50,597 nt of DNA, taken from contig JAQXEE010000145.1 in NCBI GenBank assembly GCA_029251005.1, positions 1-50,597 of the forward strand, written 5' to 3'. Source of the DNA: Flavobacteriales bacterium. GTDB taxonomy: Bacteria > Bacteroidota > Bacteroidia > Flavobacteriales_C > GCA-002722245. Below are positions 41,175 to 50,448 of the stretch, in pieces. The notes under the pieces are model-generated. The model saw nothing but the letters and a program-made list of their open reading frames with translations. It had not been told where the DNA came from and made no database searches. Both the position numbers and the translations under genes were made by a program. Positions within the stretch are counted from its first letter, which is position 1, and every line of letters begins with the position of its first letter.

Positions 41175-42020
41175 ATGAAAATAAAAATCATGAGGAACTT
41201 ATACTTTTTCTTATTTATTTTAACCTTCGGTTGTATTTCTGCACAAACCGTTTCTCCAACCGTTTTAGACGGTGTATATATTCGAGAAAATAATTTCCAA
41301 AAAAAACCTACGGCCTACAATTTTGAAAGTGAAGCTAAACTTATGTGGAGTAAAAGGGTTTGGAGAGTGTTGGATTTAAGAGAAAAGATTAACCACCCAT
41401 TTTATTACCCAATACAGCCCACTCGAAGTATGCGTAATTTAGTAACCGTAATTCGCGAAAGTCTGTGTGCTGGAGAATTATCTGCATATGATGTAATGAG
41501 TGATGAGTTTTTATATTTACAAAATTCGGTAGAAGCTTGTAAATTGGGTGAAAAAGTAGATACTATTTTTCAGACCGATGAAAGCGGAAATTTGGTGCCA
41601 ATTCCTATAAATGATCCTTTTCCAACCGAAAATGTTCGTCGATTTAGAATAAAAGAAGATTGGTTTTTTGATAATTCAAGAGGAGTGATGGAAGCACGGG
41701 TGATTGGGATTTGTCCAATAGAGGAAGCTTTTGATGAGTTGGGAGAATATAAAGGAGAACGGCCTTTGTATTGGATTTACATGCCAGAGTTAAGACTTAC
41801 AATAGCTACTGCTCCTGTACCTAACCCACATAATGATGCAAAAAGAAGAACGTATGATGATTTGTTTAATAAAAGATGTTTTAGTAGCTACATATATCAG
41901 GAGTCGAATGTTTATGGACGCAAAATATCTGATTATAAACAAGGTTTAGCTTTGTTACTAGAGGGTAAAAAGATAGAACACGAAATATTTACATTTGAGC
42001 AGGATTTGTGGGAATATTAG
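41175..42020 (+). CDS. gldN: gliding motility / T9SS protein GldN
   Basis: TVLDGVYIRENNFQKKPTAY...MWSKRVWRVLDLREKINHPFYYPIQP...FRIKEDWFFDNSRGVMEARVIGICPI; start moved to ATG 41175. Confidence 0.9.
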   Translation: MKIKIMRNLYFFLFILTFGCISAQTVSPTVLDGVYIRENNFQKKPTAYNFESEAKLMWSKRVWRVLDLREKINHPFYYPIQPTRSMRNLVTVIRESLCAGELSAYDVMSDEFLYLQNSVEACKLGEKVDTIFQTDESGNLVPIPINDPFPTENVRRFRIKEDWFFDNSRGVMEARVIGICPIEEAFDELGEYKGERPLYWIYMPELRLTIATAPVPNPHNDAKRRTYDDLFNKRCFSSYIYQESNVYGRKISDYKQGLALLLEGKKIEHEIFTFEQDLWEY

Positions 42021-42160
42021 AGAATTACGTTTCTTCGTGATCATGTTATAAGTATTCATTACTCATATTTTTAAAATAGAGTTTTTACAAGGGGTTAGGC
42101 ATTGAAAAATTTCTTCAATTCAAAAAATATAGGCATATTTGCAACCTAATTTTTAAGAAT

Positions 42161-42778
42161 ATGGCGAAGAAATTAATTTCAAAACCACATCCGTGGCATG
42201 GTATTCCTATTGGAAAAGACGCTCCAAGCAAAGTTACTGCATTTATTGAAATGGTACCATCCGATACCTGTAAGTACGAAATAGATAAAGAAACTGGGTA
42301 TTTGATGATTGATCGTCCTCAAAAATTTTCTAACATAATTCCTGCTTTATATGGTTTTGTTCCGAAAACGTATTGTGGCCCAAAAACAGCAAAGTTTTGT
42401 AGTGAAAAAATTAATAGAAAAGTTGCGGGTGATTGTGATCCATTAGATATTTGTGTTTTTACTGAAAGAGAAATTACACACGGAAATATTTTAGTTGAAG
42501 CCAAAGTTATCGGTGGTATGAGAATGATTGATGGGGGTGAAGCAGATGACAAAATCATCGCTGTTTTAGCTCAGGATGAGGTTTATGACTTTGATGATAT
42601 AAAAGATGCTCCGTTAAGATTAATTAATAGATTAAAGCATTATTTTTTAACATACAAGCAGATTCCTGGTGAAGAAGCTCCCAAATGTGAGATTACACAT
42701 GTTTATGGTGCTGAAGAAGCTAAGAAAGTTATAGAGCTGAGTGTTGAAGATTACAATGATTTATACCCAGATGATTAA
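42161..42778 (+). CDS. ppa: inorganic pyrophosphatase
   Basis: FIEMVPSDTCKYEIDKETGYLMIDRPQKFSN; YGFVPKTYCG; GDCDPLDICVFTE. Confidence 0.94.
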   Translation: MAKKLISKPHPWHGIPIGKDAPSKVTAFIEMVPSDTCKYEIDKETGYLMIDRPQKFSNIIPALYGFVPKTYCGPKTAKFCSEKINRKVAGDCDPLDICVFTEREITHGNILVEAKVIGGMRMIDGGEADDKIIAVLAQDEVYDFDDIKDAPLRLINRLKHYFLTYKQIPGEEAPKCEITHVYGAEEAKKVIELSVEDYNDLYPDD

Positions 42779-42798
42779 TTCATCCAAAATAGTATTGG

Positions 42799-42830
42799 AA
42801 CCGCTTAGAGAGATCTAAGCGGTTTTTTTT
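42799..42830 (+). terminator. Rho-independent terminator of ppa
   Basis: AACCGCTTAG-AGAGAT-CTAAGCGGTT + T tract. Confidence 0.9.
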
Positions 42831-42971
42831 CTTTATTTTTGATGCATTTTAAACTAAATGATGTTTTTATGCGCTAATTAAGATTGCAAATTAAAGAGTA
42901 ATATGACTTTTAATAAGCTAATTTTTCAATAAAGGGTAGATTAACAAAAATAGCCTTCCAGTATTATTTAA

Positions 42972-44000
42972 TTAGATTTTTTTTATATTCTCAGATCGTC
43001 CTTTCCTAAATACTTTATTACTTACATGCTGACCTTTACGAAGCTTTTTTTGTTCTTCTTCAGGTAGTATAACAACTGATTTACATTCGTCAGAGCAGGT
43101 ATTAAGCATTTCTTTTTTACAGGAGTCACACTGAATGAAAAGTAAGTGGCAAGCCTTATTTGAACAGTTAGTATGTATGTCTGCTGGCTTTCCACATTGA
43201 TGACAATTAGAAACTACGTCTTTAGAAATTCTTTCAGCCCTTCTTTCATCAAAAACAAAGTTTTTACCTAAGAACTTGTTTTCTAATTTATCTTCCTTAA
43301 CTTGACGAGTATACTCAATAATCCCACCCTCTAATTGATAAACATTTTTAAAACCTTTGTGCTTGTAGTAGGCACTCGCTTTTTCACAACGAATACCACC
43401 AGTACAGTACATTACTAAGTTTTTATCTTCTTTGTGCTCTTTTAAGTCCTCTTCAATAACGTCAAGAGAATCTCTAAATGTATCAACGTCAGGAGTAATT
43501 GCATTTTTAAAATGGCCAATTTCACTTTCGTAATGATTTCTCATATCAACCAAAACAGTGTTCTCGTCTTCAATGATTTCATTGAAATCACGTGCCTTTA
43601 AATGCACACCAATATCTGTAACATCAAATGAATTGTCTTTCAATCCATCAGCTACAATCTTATTTCTTACTTTAATTTTGTTTTTCAGGAACGAAAATGA
43701 ATCCTGCTCAATTGCAACATTTAATCTTATTCCATTCATAAAGTCATAAGTATATAAATGTGCTCTAAATGCCTCGATTTTTTTTGCAGGAAGTGAAATT
43801 TGAGCATTAATTCCTTCGGTAGCTACATAAGTTCTACCTAAAACGCCATGTTTAGCCCATTCAATAAATAATTCATCTCTAAAATTCTGAGGGTCTTTAA
43901 TGTGCGCATATTGATAGAAAGAAAGTGTCAATCGGTCTTCTCCAGCATCGGTAATTAATTTCCTTCTTTCTTCAGCGCTTAAAGTATTGTACAGTTGCAT
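42972..44000 (-). CDS. trhO: oxygen-dependent tRNA uridine(34) hydroxylase (rhodanese family)
   Basis: GRTYVATEGINAQIS; VDMRNHYESEIGHFKNA; MYCTGGIRCEKASAYYKHKGFKNVYQLEGGI; C-terminal Cys-rich Zn-like region. Confidence 0.93.
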   Translation of the reverse strand: MQLYNTLSAEERRKLITDAGEDRLTLSFYQYAHIKDPQNFRDELFIEWAKHGVLGRTYVATEGINAQISLPAKKIEAFRAHLYTYDFMNGIRLNVAIEQDSFSFLKNKIKVRNKIVADGLKDNSFDVTDIGVHLKARDFNEIIEDENTVLVDMRNHYESEIGHFKNAITPDVDTFRDSLDVIEEDLKEHKEDKNLVMYCTGGIRCEKASAYYKHKGFKNVYQLEGGIIEYTRQVKEDKLENKFLGKNFVFDERRAERISKDVVSNCHQCGKPADIHTNCSNKACHLLFIQCDSCKKEMLNTCSDECKSVVILPEEEQKKLRKGQHVSNKVFRKGRSENIKKI

Positions 44001-44045
44001 GCTATATCAATTTTAAGTTTGAACCATAAAGATACAAGATTTTGA

Positions 44046-44074
44046 GAAATGGTGTTTTTTTAAAACACCATTTC
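44046..44074. other. perfect 13-bp inverted repeat in divergent intergenic region
   Basis: GAAATGGTGTTTT-TTT-AAAACACCATTTC, upstream of both trhO(-) and ABC permease(+). Confidence 0.8.
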
Positions 44075-44160
44075 TAATGGTTTTACTGCCATTTATCATT
44101 TTAATTTAAACTTTAAACTATTTCCTTTGTAATCGTACATTAAATTCTTTTCCTTTAAGT

Positions 44161-45372
44161 ATGCTTTTAAGATTAGCTTGGAGAAATATATGGCGTAACA
44201 AAAGACGAACGTTGATAACGCTAGGTATGATCCAGTTTGCTGTTGTATTAGCAACCTTAATGGCAACCATCCGCGATGGAATAATGAATATTCAAGTGGA
44301 GAATGTAGTTGGTGGTTATCAAGGATATGCTGCAATTAACGATACGGGCTATGTTGAAGAACCTTCAATAGATTATACAGTTCCTTATAATGATTCTGTT
44401 CAATCTTTTTTAAAAAGTAAAAACCTTATAAAGTCGTACTCTCCCCGAATTATAGGTGGAGGGATAATTACAATTGGTGAAAAATTTAAAATAGGTAGAG
44501 TTGTTGGAGTAAACCCCGAATTAGAAGATAGTTTAACTCATTTTTCTAAGAGTTTAGTAAAAGGAAGAGTACTTCATTCAAGTGGAGAAGTTGTCCTAGG
44601 ACTAGGACTTGCCGAAAGATTAAAAGCAGACATTGATAGTGTTGTTTTTATAACCGGAATGGGTTACCAAGGAAACACAGCTAACTTAATGTTGAAGGTA
44701 GTCGGGATAATGAAATTATCCAATATTCAGGAAAATAAACGTTTGGCGTTCGTAACACTTGAGGAAGCTAGAGAGGGCTTTGCTTTATATGATGGTGTTA
44801 ATCAAATTGTACTAGGTTTAAGAGACAATACGAAAGCAAAGCAGTCGGTTAAAGAATTAAAAAAGCAATTTACAGATCCTGTTCAAATTTATTCTTGGAA
44901 CGAATTAAATGTGCCACTTTACATGCTTGTAGAAGTAAATGACGCCTTAAATATTATCGTTTCAGCGATGTTATACTTCATTATTTCTTTTGGATTATTT
45001 GGAACAATTTTAATGATGTTGGCTGAGCGAAAAAGAGAATTTGGTATGTTGATCGCCATTGGTATGAAAAAATCTAAACTATCCTATATTACCTATTTAG
45101 AAAATACATTTATGGCTGTTTTTGGAACTGCCTTAGGATTTGTTATAGCAATTCCTGTGGTATATTACTTAAACCAAAACCCAATTACACTTACTGGACG
45201 AAATGCTGAAGATATTGCTAAGTTTGGTTTTGAGCCTTTGGTGAAGACTTCCATGAACTTTAATATATTTATGTGGCAGGCGATTTCTGTTTTAGGAATC
45301 TCATTATTTTTTAGTTTGTATCCAATTTTAAAAATTCGTTCCATGAACGAGAATAAAGCCATGAAAGGATGA
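44161..45372 (+). CDS. ABC transporter permease (FtsX/LolC-E-like)
   Basis: LAWRNIWRNKRRTLITLGMIQFAVV; FtsX-like C-terminal (ERKREFGMLIAIGMKKSKL). Confidence 0.9.
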   Translation: MLLRLAWRNIWRNKRRTLITLGMIQFAVVLATLMATIRDGIMNIQVENVVGGYQGYAAINDTGYVEEPSIDYTVPYNDSVQSFLKSKNLIKSYSPRIIGGGIITIGEKFKIGRVVGVNPELEDSLTHFSKSLVKGRVLHSSGEVVLGLGLAERLKADIDSVVFITGMGYQGNTANLMLKVVGIMKLSNIQENKRLAFVTLEEAREGFALYDGVNQIVLGLRDNTKAKQSVKELKKQFTDPVQIYSWNELNVPLYMLVEVNDALNIIVSAMLYFIISFGLFGTILMMLAERKREFGMLIAIGMKKSKLSYITYLENTFMAVFGTALGFVIAIPVVYYLNQNPITLTGRNAEDIAKFGFEPLVKTSMNFNIFMWQAISVLGISLFFSLYPILKIRSMNENKAMKG

Positions 45373-46580
45373 TAGTGAAAATTGGCTGGAACAATATTTG
45401 GCGCAAAAAGGGACGCAGTTTTCTTGTTATTTTATCTGTCGCTTTTGGAATTTGGGTAGGTTTGTTTTTTGGAGCATTTCAATGGGGGACTTTTGTTCAA
45501 AAAATGGATGATATCGTAAATCGGGAATTAGGACACATTCAAATTCACCACCCCGAATTTGTAGATGAAGAGTATGATTATAATTTCCCAATTCTAAATC
45601 CTGATAAGGTTAGAGATGTTTTAAAAAACGATACTTCAGTAAGCGTTTTTGTTGAACGATCAATTTTTTCGGCGATGTTGCAAACTCCTAGAAATCAAAG
45701 CCCAGTTCTTGTTTACGGAGTGGATACAACAGCTGAACAGCATTTATTTTCAATTACTTCCATGATTACTCAAGGTGAAATGATTGAAGGTAGAAGGGCG
45801 CCTTCATTGTTGGTAGGGAAGTCGTTGGCTAATAAATTGAATATTACATTAGGAAGTAAAGTTATCGTTCAAGGTGGAATGTTACACGGTGTTAAATCTT
45901 TTGTCGGAAGAGTTCGTGGATTCTATGAGTCACCTAATAAAATGAAGGATAAAATGGTGATTTACGTTCATAAATCAGATCTTGATACGAAGCTTGGAGA
46001 TGGTTTTACACATGAGTATTCGGTGTTGTTTAGCGATTTAGATTTTCTCCAATCAAATAAAAAAAGGATACAATCCAAATTACCTATGAATCAAGTTTTA
46101 ACCTGGGCAGAAATAATGCCAGAGATTGAAAACGGTATTGAAATGACAGATCAGGTAATGTTTGTTTTTATGTTAATTATTTGGTTTGCTCTGGCCCTGG
46201 GAATTGTAAATACGATGTTGATGAGTATTTTGGAGCGAACAAGAGAATTAGGAATGTTAATGGCTATTGGTATGGGGAGAGGAAGAATTGTTCAAATGAT
46301 TTTTTTTGAAACTACTATTCTTACTGCTATTGGTGTTCCAATAGGGTTGTTTTTAAATTATATAACTGTTAGTTATTTTGGAGAAGTTGGTTTGGATCTA
46401 TCTGTTGCAAATGCTGCAATTGAAGGGTTTGGATATTCAACAATGATTTATCCTGCAATGAAAGAAAGTTTTTATTATCAAGTTATATTTCAAGTCGTTT
46501 TGGTGAGTTTAATCTCTACAATATTTCCGGCTATGCGGGCCTTGAAATTAAAACCTATTGAAGCAATTCATAAAAATTAA
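45369..46580 (+). CDS. ABC transporter permease (FtsX/LolC-E-like)
   Basis: IGWNNIWRKKGRSFLVILSVAFGI; ERTRELGMLMAIGMGRGRIVQMIFFET; ATGA overlap with upstream gene. Confidence 0.9.
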   Translation: MIVKIGWNNIWRKKGRSFLVILSVAFGIWVGLFFGAFQWGTFVQKMDDIVNRELGHIQIHHPEFVDEEYDYNFPILNPDKVRDVLKNDTSVSVFVERSIFSAMLQTPRNQSPVLVYGVDTTAEQHLFSITSMITQGEMIEGRRAPSLLVGKSLANKLNITLGSKVIVQGGMLHGVKSFVGRVRGFYESPNKMKDKMVIYVHKSDLDTKLGDGFTHEYSVLFSDLDFLQSNKKRIQSKLPMNQVLTWAEIMPEIENGIEMTDQVMFVFMLIIWFALALGIVNTMLMSILERTRELGMLMAIGMGRGRIVQMIFFETTILTAIGVPIGLFLNYITVSYFGEVGLDLSVANAAIEGFGYSTMIYPAMKESFYYQVIFQVVLVSLISTIFPAMRALKLKPIEAIHKN

Positions 46581-46584
46581 TACT

Positions 46585-47274
46585 ATGAATGTAGTTGAAA
46601 CTCAAAATTTAGAAAAACTATTTATCGACGCAGGAACTAAAGTGAGAGCGGTTGATGGAGTTTCGATAAATGTAGAAGAGGGTGAATTTACAGCAATTGT
46701 TGGCCCTTCGGGATCAGGGAAAACCACATTGTTAAATATGATTGGCGGTTTGGATAACCCTACAAAAGGGAAGGTTCAGGTTGACAGTGTTGAATTAACG
46801 GAGCTTTCTAAAAATGAATTAATTGATTTTCGGCTGAAAAACATAGGATTCGTTTTTCAGAGTTACAATCTAATTCCTGTATTAACAGCTTACGAGAACG
46901 TTGAGTTTGTTATGTTACTTCAAGGAAGAGATTCAAAAGAAAGGAAAGCAAGAGTGAATGAATTGTTAGTTGCTGTTGGTATTGCCGATAAAGCTAAAAA
47001 CAGACCCTCAAAATTAAGTGGTGGTCAACAACAAAGAGTCGCAGTTGCTAGAGCATTGGCGCCAAAGCCAAAGTTTATCATTGCAGATGAGCCCACAGCA
47101 AATTTGGATTCAAAATCTGCTTCAACCTTATTAGATATTATGCAACAATTAAACGAAAAAGAAAGAATAACTTTTTTGTTTTCAACGCATGATCAAAGAG
47201 TAATTGATAGAGCAAGAAGAGTAGTTACTTTGACAGATGGGAAAATAACAGAAGATAAAAAAGTTGATGCTTAA
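46585..47274 (+). CDS. ABC transporter ATP-binding protein (LolD-like)
   Basis: GPSGSGKTTLLNMIGGLD; LSGGQQQRVAVARALAPKPKFIIADEPTANLDS. Confidence 0.95.
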   Translation: MNVVETQNLEKLFIDAGTKVRAVDGVSINVEEGEFTAIVGPSGSGKTTLLNMIGGLDNPTKGKVQVDSVELTELSKNELIDFRLKNIGFVFQSYNLIPVLTAYENVEFVMLLQGRDSKERKARVNELLVAVGIADKAKNRPSKLSGGQQQRVAVARALAPKPKFIIADEPTANLDSKSASTLLDIMQQLNEKERITFLFSTHDQRVIDRARRVVTLTDGKITEDKKVDA

Positions 47275-47308
47275 ACATCAAGGATTTATATCAAAATGAT
47301 TAATTGTA

Positions 47309-47443
47309 ATGAGCGCAGTTTTTATGTTGATTGGCTATGGCATTACAGATCAATCTGATTCTTCTACTTATTGGAAAAATAAGATTGATTTAAACGGTCA
47401 TGTGAAATTTATGCAAACTTTCTTAGCTGATTCAGAAGGGTAG
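47309..47443 (+). CDS. possible small ORF or gene remnant (44 aa)
   Basis: ATG...TAG encoding MSAVFMLIGYGITDQSDSSTYWKNKIDLNGHVKFMQTFLADSEG; no family. Confidence 0.25.
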   Translation: MSAVFMLIGYGITDQSDSSTYWKNKIDLNGHVKFMQTFLADSEG

Positions 47444-47602
47444 ATTTATGATCAATGTTGGGGGAAGTATGAATAATAAATTGGTATTTTTAGCATATGT
47501 ATTTGTATGTACAAAATGGAGTTTTTAAAAAGGTTTTTTCCTACAAGGGTAGAACTTAATTCCATTTTAACCTTATCTTTAAAATAATAAGAAAAGTAAA
47601 AT

Positions 47603-48688
47603 ATGTCAAAGTCACTATTGAATAAAACATCGAAAAAATTTCTTGAAAAATATTTAAATAATGCTTCACCAACAGGTTTCGAGTCCGAAGGTCAAAAAAT
47701 TTGGTTAGATTATATGACTCCATTTATTGATGAGTATATTGTAGATAATTATGGATCTGTAGCTGGTGTAATTAATCCTAAAGCTAAATATAAGGTTGTA
47801 ATTGAAGCTCATGCTGATGAAATTAGTTGGTTTGTACATTACATTACAGGCGATGGTTTTATTTATTTAAGAAGAAATGGTGGTTCAGATCATCAAATCG
47901 CTCCGTCAAAAAGAGTTAATATACACACAGATAATGGAATTATTGAAGCTGTTTTTGGTTGGCCAGCAATCCATACAAGACATGGAGGTAAAGAAGAAGG
48001 CCCCTCGCTGAAAAATATTTGTTTGGATGTTGGAGCAAAAGATAAAGAAGAAGTTTTAGGAATGGGAATTCAAATTGGTGATGTAATTACCTACCAAGAT
48101 GAATTAACCATGTTAAACAATAGGTGGTATGTAGGTAGAGCATTAGATAATAGAATTGGTGGTTTTATTATTGCTGAGGTAGCACGCTTATTACATAAGA
48201 ACAAAGTAGAATTACCATTTGGATTGTACATCGTAAATGCTGTGCAAGAAGAGGTTGGTTTAAGAGGTGCTCAAATGATTGCGGATAGTATTAAACCAAA
48301 CGTTGCAATTGTAACAGATGTTTGTCATGATACGAATACTCCAAAAATTGATAAAATAGCACAAGGTGATATTAAAGGTGGTGAAGGACCATGTTTACCT
48401 ACTGGTCCAGCTGTTCAAAATAATTTGTTGAAGCTTATTAAAAAGGCAGCTAAGGATAGTAAGATACCTTTTCAAAACGCAGCTGTTTCAAGGGCAACTG
48501 GAACTGATACTGATGCATTTGCTTACAGTAATGGTGGAGTTCCTTCAGCTTTAATTTCCTTACCATTAAGGTATATGCATACAACTGTTGAAGCAGCGCA
48601 TAAAGATGACATTGAAAACGTGATTAAATTGATTTACGAATCGCTATTGAAAATTGAAAACAATCATGATTTTAGATATTTTAAATAG
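47603..48688 (+). CDS. M42 family metallopeptidase (glutamyl aminopeptidase-like)
   Basis: IEAHADEISWFVHYI; GRALDNRIGGF; AVQEEVGLRGA; TGTDTDAFAYSNGGVPSALISLPLRYMHTTVE. Confidence 0.94.
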   Translation: MSKSLLNKTSKKFLEKYLNNASPTGFESEGQKIWLDYMTPFIDEYIVDNYGSVAGVINPKAKYKVVIEAHADEISWFVHYITGDGFIYLRRNGGSDHQIAPSKRVNIHTDNGIIEAVFGWPAIHTRHGGKEEGPSLKNICLDVGAKDKEEVLGMGIQIGDVITYQDELTMLNNRWYVGRALDNRIGGFIIAEVARLLHKNKVELPFGLYIVNAVQEEVGLRGAQMIADSIKPNVAIVTDVCHDTNTPKIDKIAQGDIKGGEGPCLPTGPAVQNNLLKLIKKAAKDSKIPFQNAAVSRATGTDTDAFAYSNGGVPSALISLPLRYMHTTVEAAHKDDIENVIKLIYESLLKIENNHDFRYFK

Positions 48689-48705
48689 ACTGAAAAATAT
48701 CTTAG

Positions 48706-48735
48706 AAGCCTTATTTAAAAGTAAGGCTTTTTTTT
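48706..48735 (+). terminator. Rho-independent terminator of M42 peptidase
   Basis: AAGCCTTA-TTTAAAAG-TAAGGCTT + T tract. Confidence 0.85.
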
Positions 48736-48752
48736 GCTTTTCTTTGGCGATA

Positions 48753-49237
48753 TTATAGGAGAAATTTAATACTTTTTCTACCGATTTGAAGAATGTAAAT
48801 CCCTTTCGAATAAGCGTTTAAATTAATTGAATCATCATAAATTTCAGTTTGAATTAAAAGCTTTCCATCAATGGAAAAAATATTTATTGGCTGTGGAGTA
48901 AGCAGATTATTCACTTTTAGGAATCCTTGGTTTAAAAGATTGTAATTTAGCTTTGGATTCCGATTATCATCTTTAATCCCATTTTCACATGAATTATTTA
49001 AAAAGCCTCTTTTACAAAGTAACCAATTAATTAATCCTGAATTTTCATGATTGTTTAAAAGAGTATCTGACTGAAGAATTAACCGGCTTGCATCCCTAAA
49101 TGTCATTTGAGGAAACCAACTATACATTGATTGAATGATTAATTGATCTGCAGTTGTGTCTTCTATGTTATCTCTGATTTCCATTAATACAGAAGCGAAC
49201 AAGTCTCCGTCTGAATAAATGGAGTTGCTAGCTTTAG
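48753..49237 (-). pseudogene. C-terminal fragment of T9SS type A-sorted exoprotein (possibly M36 peptidase-like), truncated at IS boundary
   Basis: C-terminus QPINIFSIDGKLLIQTEIYDDSINLNAYSKGIYILQIGRKSIKFLL; upstream YSDGDLFASVLMEIRD...ADQLIIQSMYSW...DASRLILQSDTLL...KRGFL; frame runs into IS end with in-frame stop. Confidence 0.75.
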
Positions 49238-49285
49238 TCGGACACAAAAGTTAAGACCTATTCTAAAAACAATTAGATTAGAATT

Positions 49286-49585
49286 ATGGCAAGAGCAAAA
49301 CGACAATTTAGTAAAGAATTTAAATCGGAAGCAGTTCGGTTGAGTTATCAACGGGAGAACATCAAAGATTTAGCAGATGAATTGGGGATTCAAGTAGCTA
49401 GGATTTATAAATGGCGAGCAGCAGCAAGAACTCCTGAGTCAATAACAACTACTGTTATTAAAGCAGAAGACCAAGAAATTAAAAAATTGCGTAAGCAACT
49501 CAAGAATGCGGAATTAGAACTTGAAATATTAAAAAAAGCCGTTCACATCTTCTCCAAGAACGATGGGAAGTTTACCAATTCATAG
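49286..49585 (+). CDS. IS3-family transposase OrfA (HTH)
   Basis: RQFSKEFKSEAVRLSYQ...IKDLADELGIQVARIYKWRA. Confidence 0.92.
   Translation: MARAKRQFSKEFKSEAVRLSYQRENIKDLADELGIQVARIYKWRAAARTPESITTTVIKAEDQEIKKLRKQLKNAELELEILKKAVHIFSKNDGKFTNS
49531..49537 (+). promoter_or_regulatory. A7 slippery heptamer for programmed -1 frameshift
   Basis: Zero frame TTA AAA AAA GCC; the -1 frame is open from A7 through the OrfB start. Confidence 0.75.
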
Positions 49586-49587
49586 CT

Positions 49588-50448
49588 ATGAACAGAGGAA
49601 ATTATTCCATCGAGATGATGTGTAAGGTTTTAAAAGTGTCAAGAAGTTGTTATTACAGATGGTTCACAGGTAATATTTCAAAACGAGACTTTGAGAACAT
49701 ACGATTAACGCAAGTGATAAAACAAGTTTTTAGCGAGAGTAAAGGAACTTATGGAAGTCCAAGAATAACAGCAAACTTGAAAAGGCAAGGTTATCTTGTT
49801 TCTAAGCCGAGGGTTGCTAAATTGATGCGTAAATCAGGCTTGAGAAGCAAAACAAAGAAGATGTATAGAGTGACCACTGATTCTAATCATGGTTATTCAA
49901 TATCAAAAAATCACTTGAGTAGAAACTTTAAACCAAAAGAGTTAAATGAAACTTGGGTATCTGATATTACTTACATCAAAACAGGACAAGGGTGGTTGTA
50001 TTTAACAACAGTAATCGATTTATTTGACCGACAAGTAATTGGTTGGGCGTTGAGTAAATCCTTATTTACAAAGGAAACTATCATTCCAGCCTGGAAAATG
50101 GCGTTGTCGAAAAGAAGCATTAATATGCCGCTGATTTTTCATTCGGATAGAGGTGTTCAATATGCAAGTAAAGAGTTTAGAAAGCAATTAAAAGCTAACT
50201 GTTTGATTATCCAGAGCATGAGTAGAAAAGGTAACTGTTGGGATAATGCAGTCGCAGAAAGCTTCTTTAAAACATTAAAGTCAGAATTAGTTTATCATGA
50301 AGATTACAAAACAATTGAACAGGCTAAAACAGCTGTATTTGAATACATTGAAACTTGGTACAACACCAGAAGATTACACTCTTCTTTGAATTATAAAACA
50401 CCTAAAGAAGTTGAATCAGAATTTATGAATATGAAAAACGCAGCATAG
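49588..50448 (+). CDS. IS3-family transposase OrfB (DDE integrase core)
   Basis: WVSDITYIKT...TVIDLFDRQVIGW; FHSDRGVQYAS; SRKGNCWDNAVAESFFKTLKSEL. Confidence 0.95.
   Translation: MNRGNYSIEMMCKVLKVSRSCYYRWFTGNISKRDFENIRLTQVIKQVFSESKGTYGSPRITANLKRQGYLVSKPRVAKLMRKSGLRSKTKKMYRVTTDSNHGYSISKNHLSRNFKPKELNETWVSDITYIKTGQGWLYLTTVIDLFDRQVIGWALSKSLFTKETIIPAWKMALSKRSINMPLIFHSDRGVQYASKEFRKQLKANCLIIQSMSRKGNCWDNAVAESFFKTLKSELVYHEDYKTIEQAKTAVFEYIETWYNTRRLHSSLNYKTPKEVESEFMNMKNAA

Noticed and set aside
44096-44335. Minus-strand 79-aa ORF overlapping the ABC permease start
   Set aside because: Antisense to a conserved permease N-terminus; low-complexity end.
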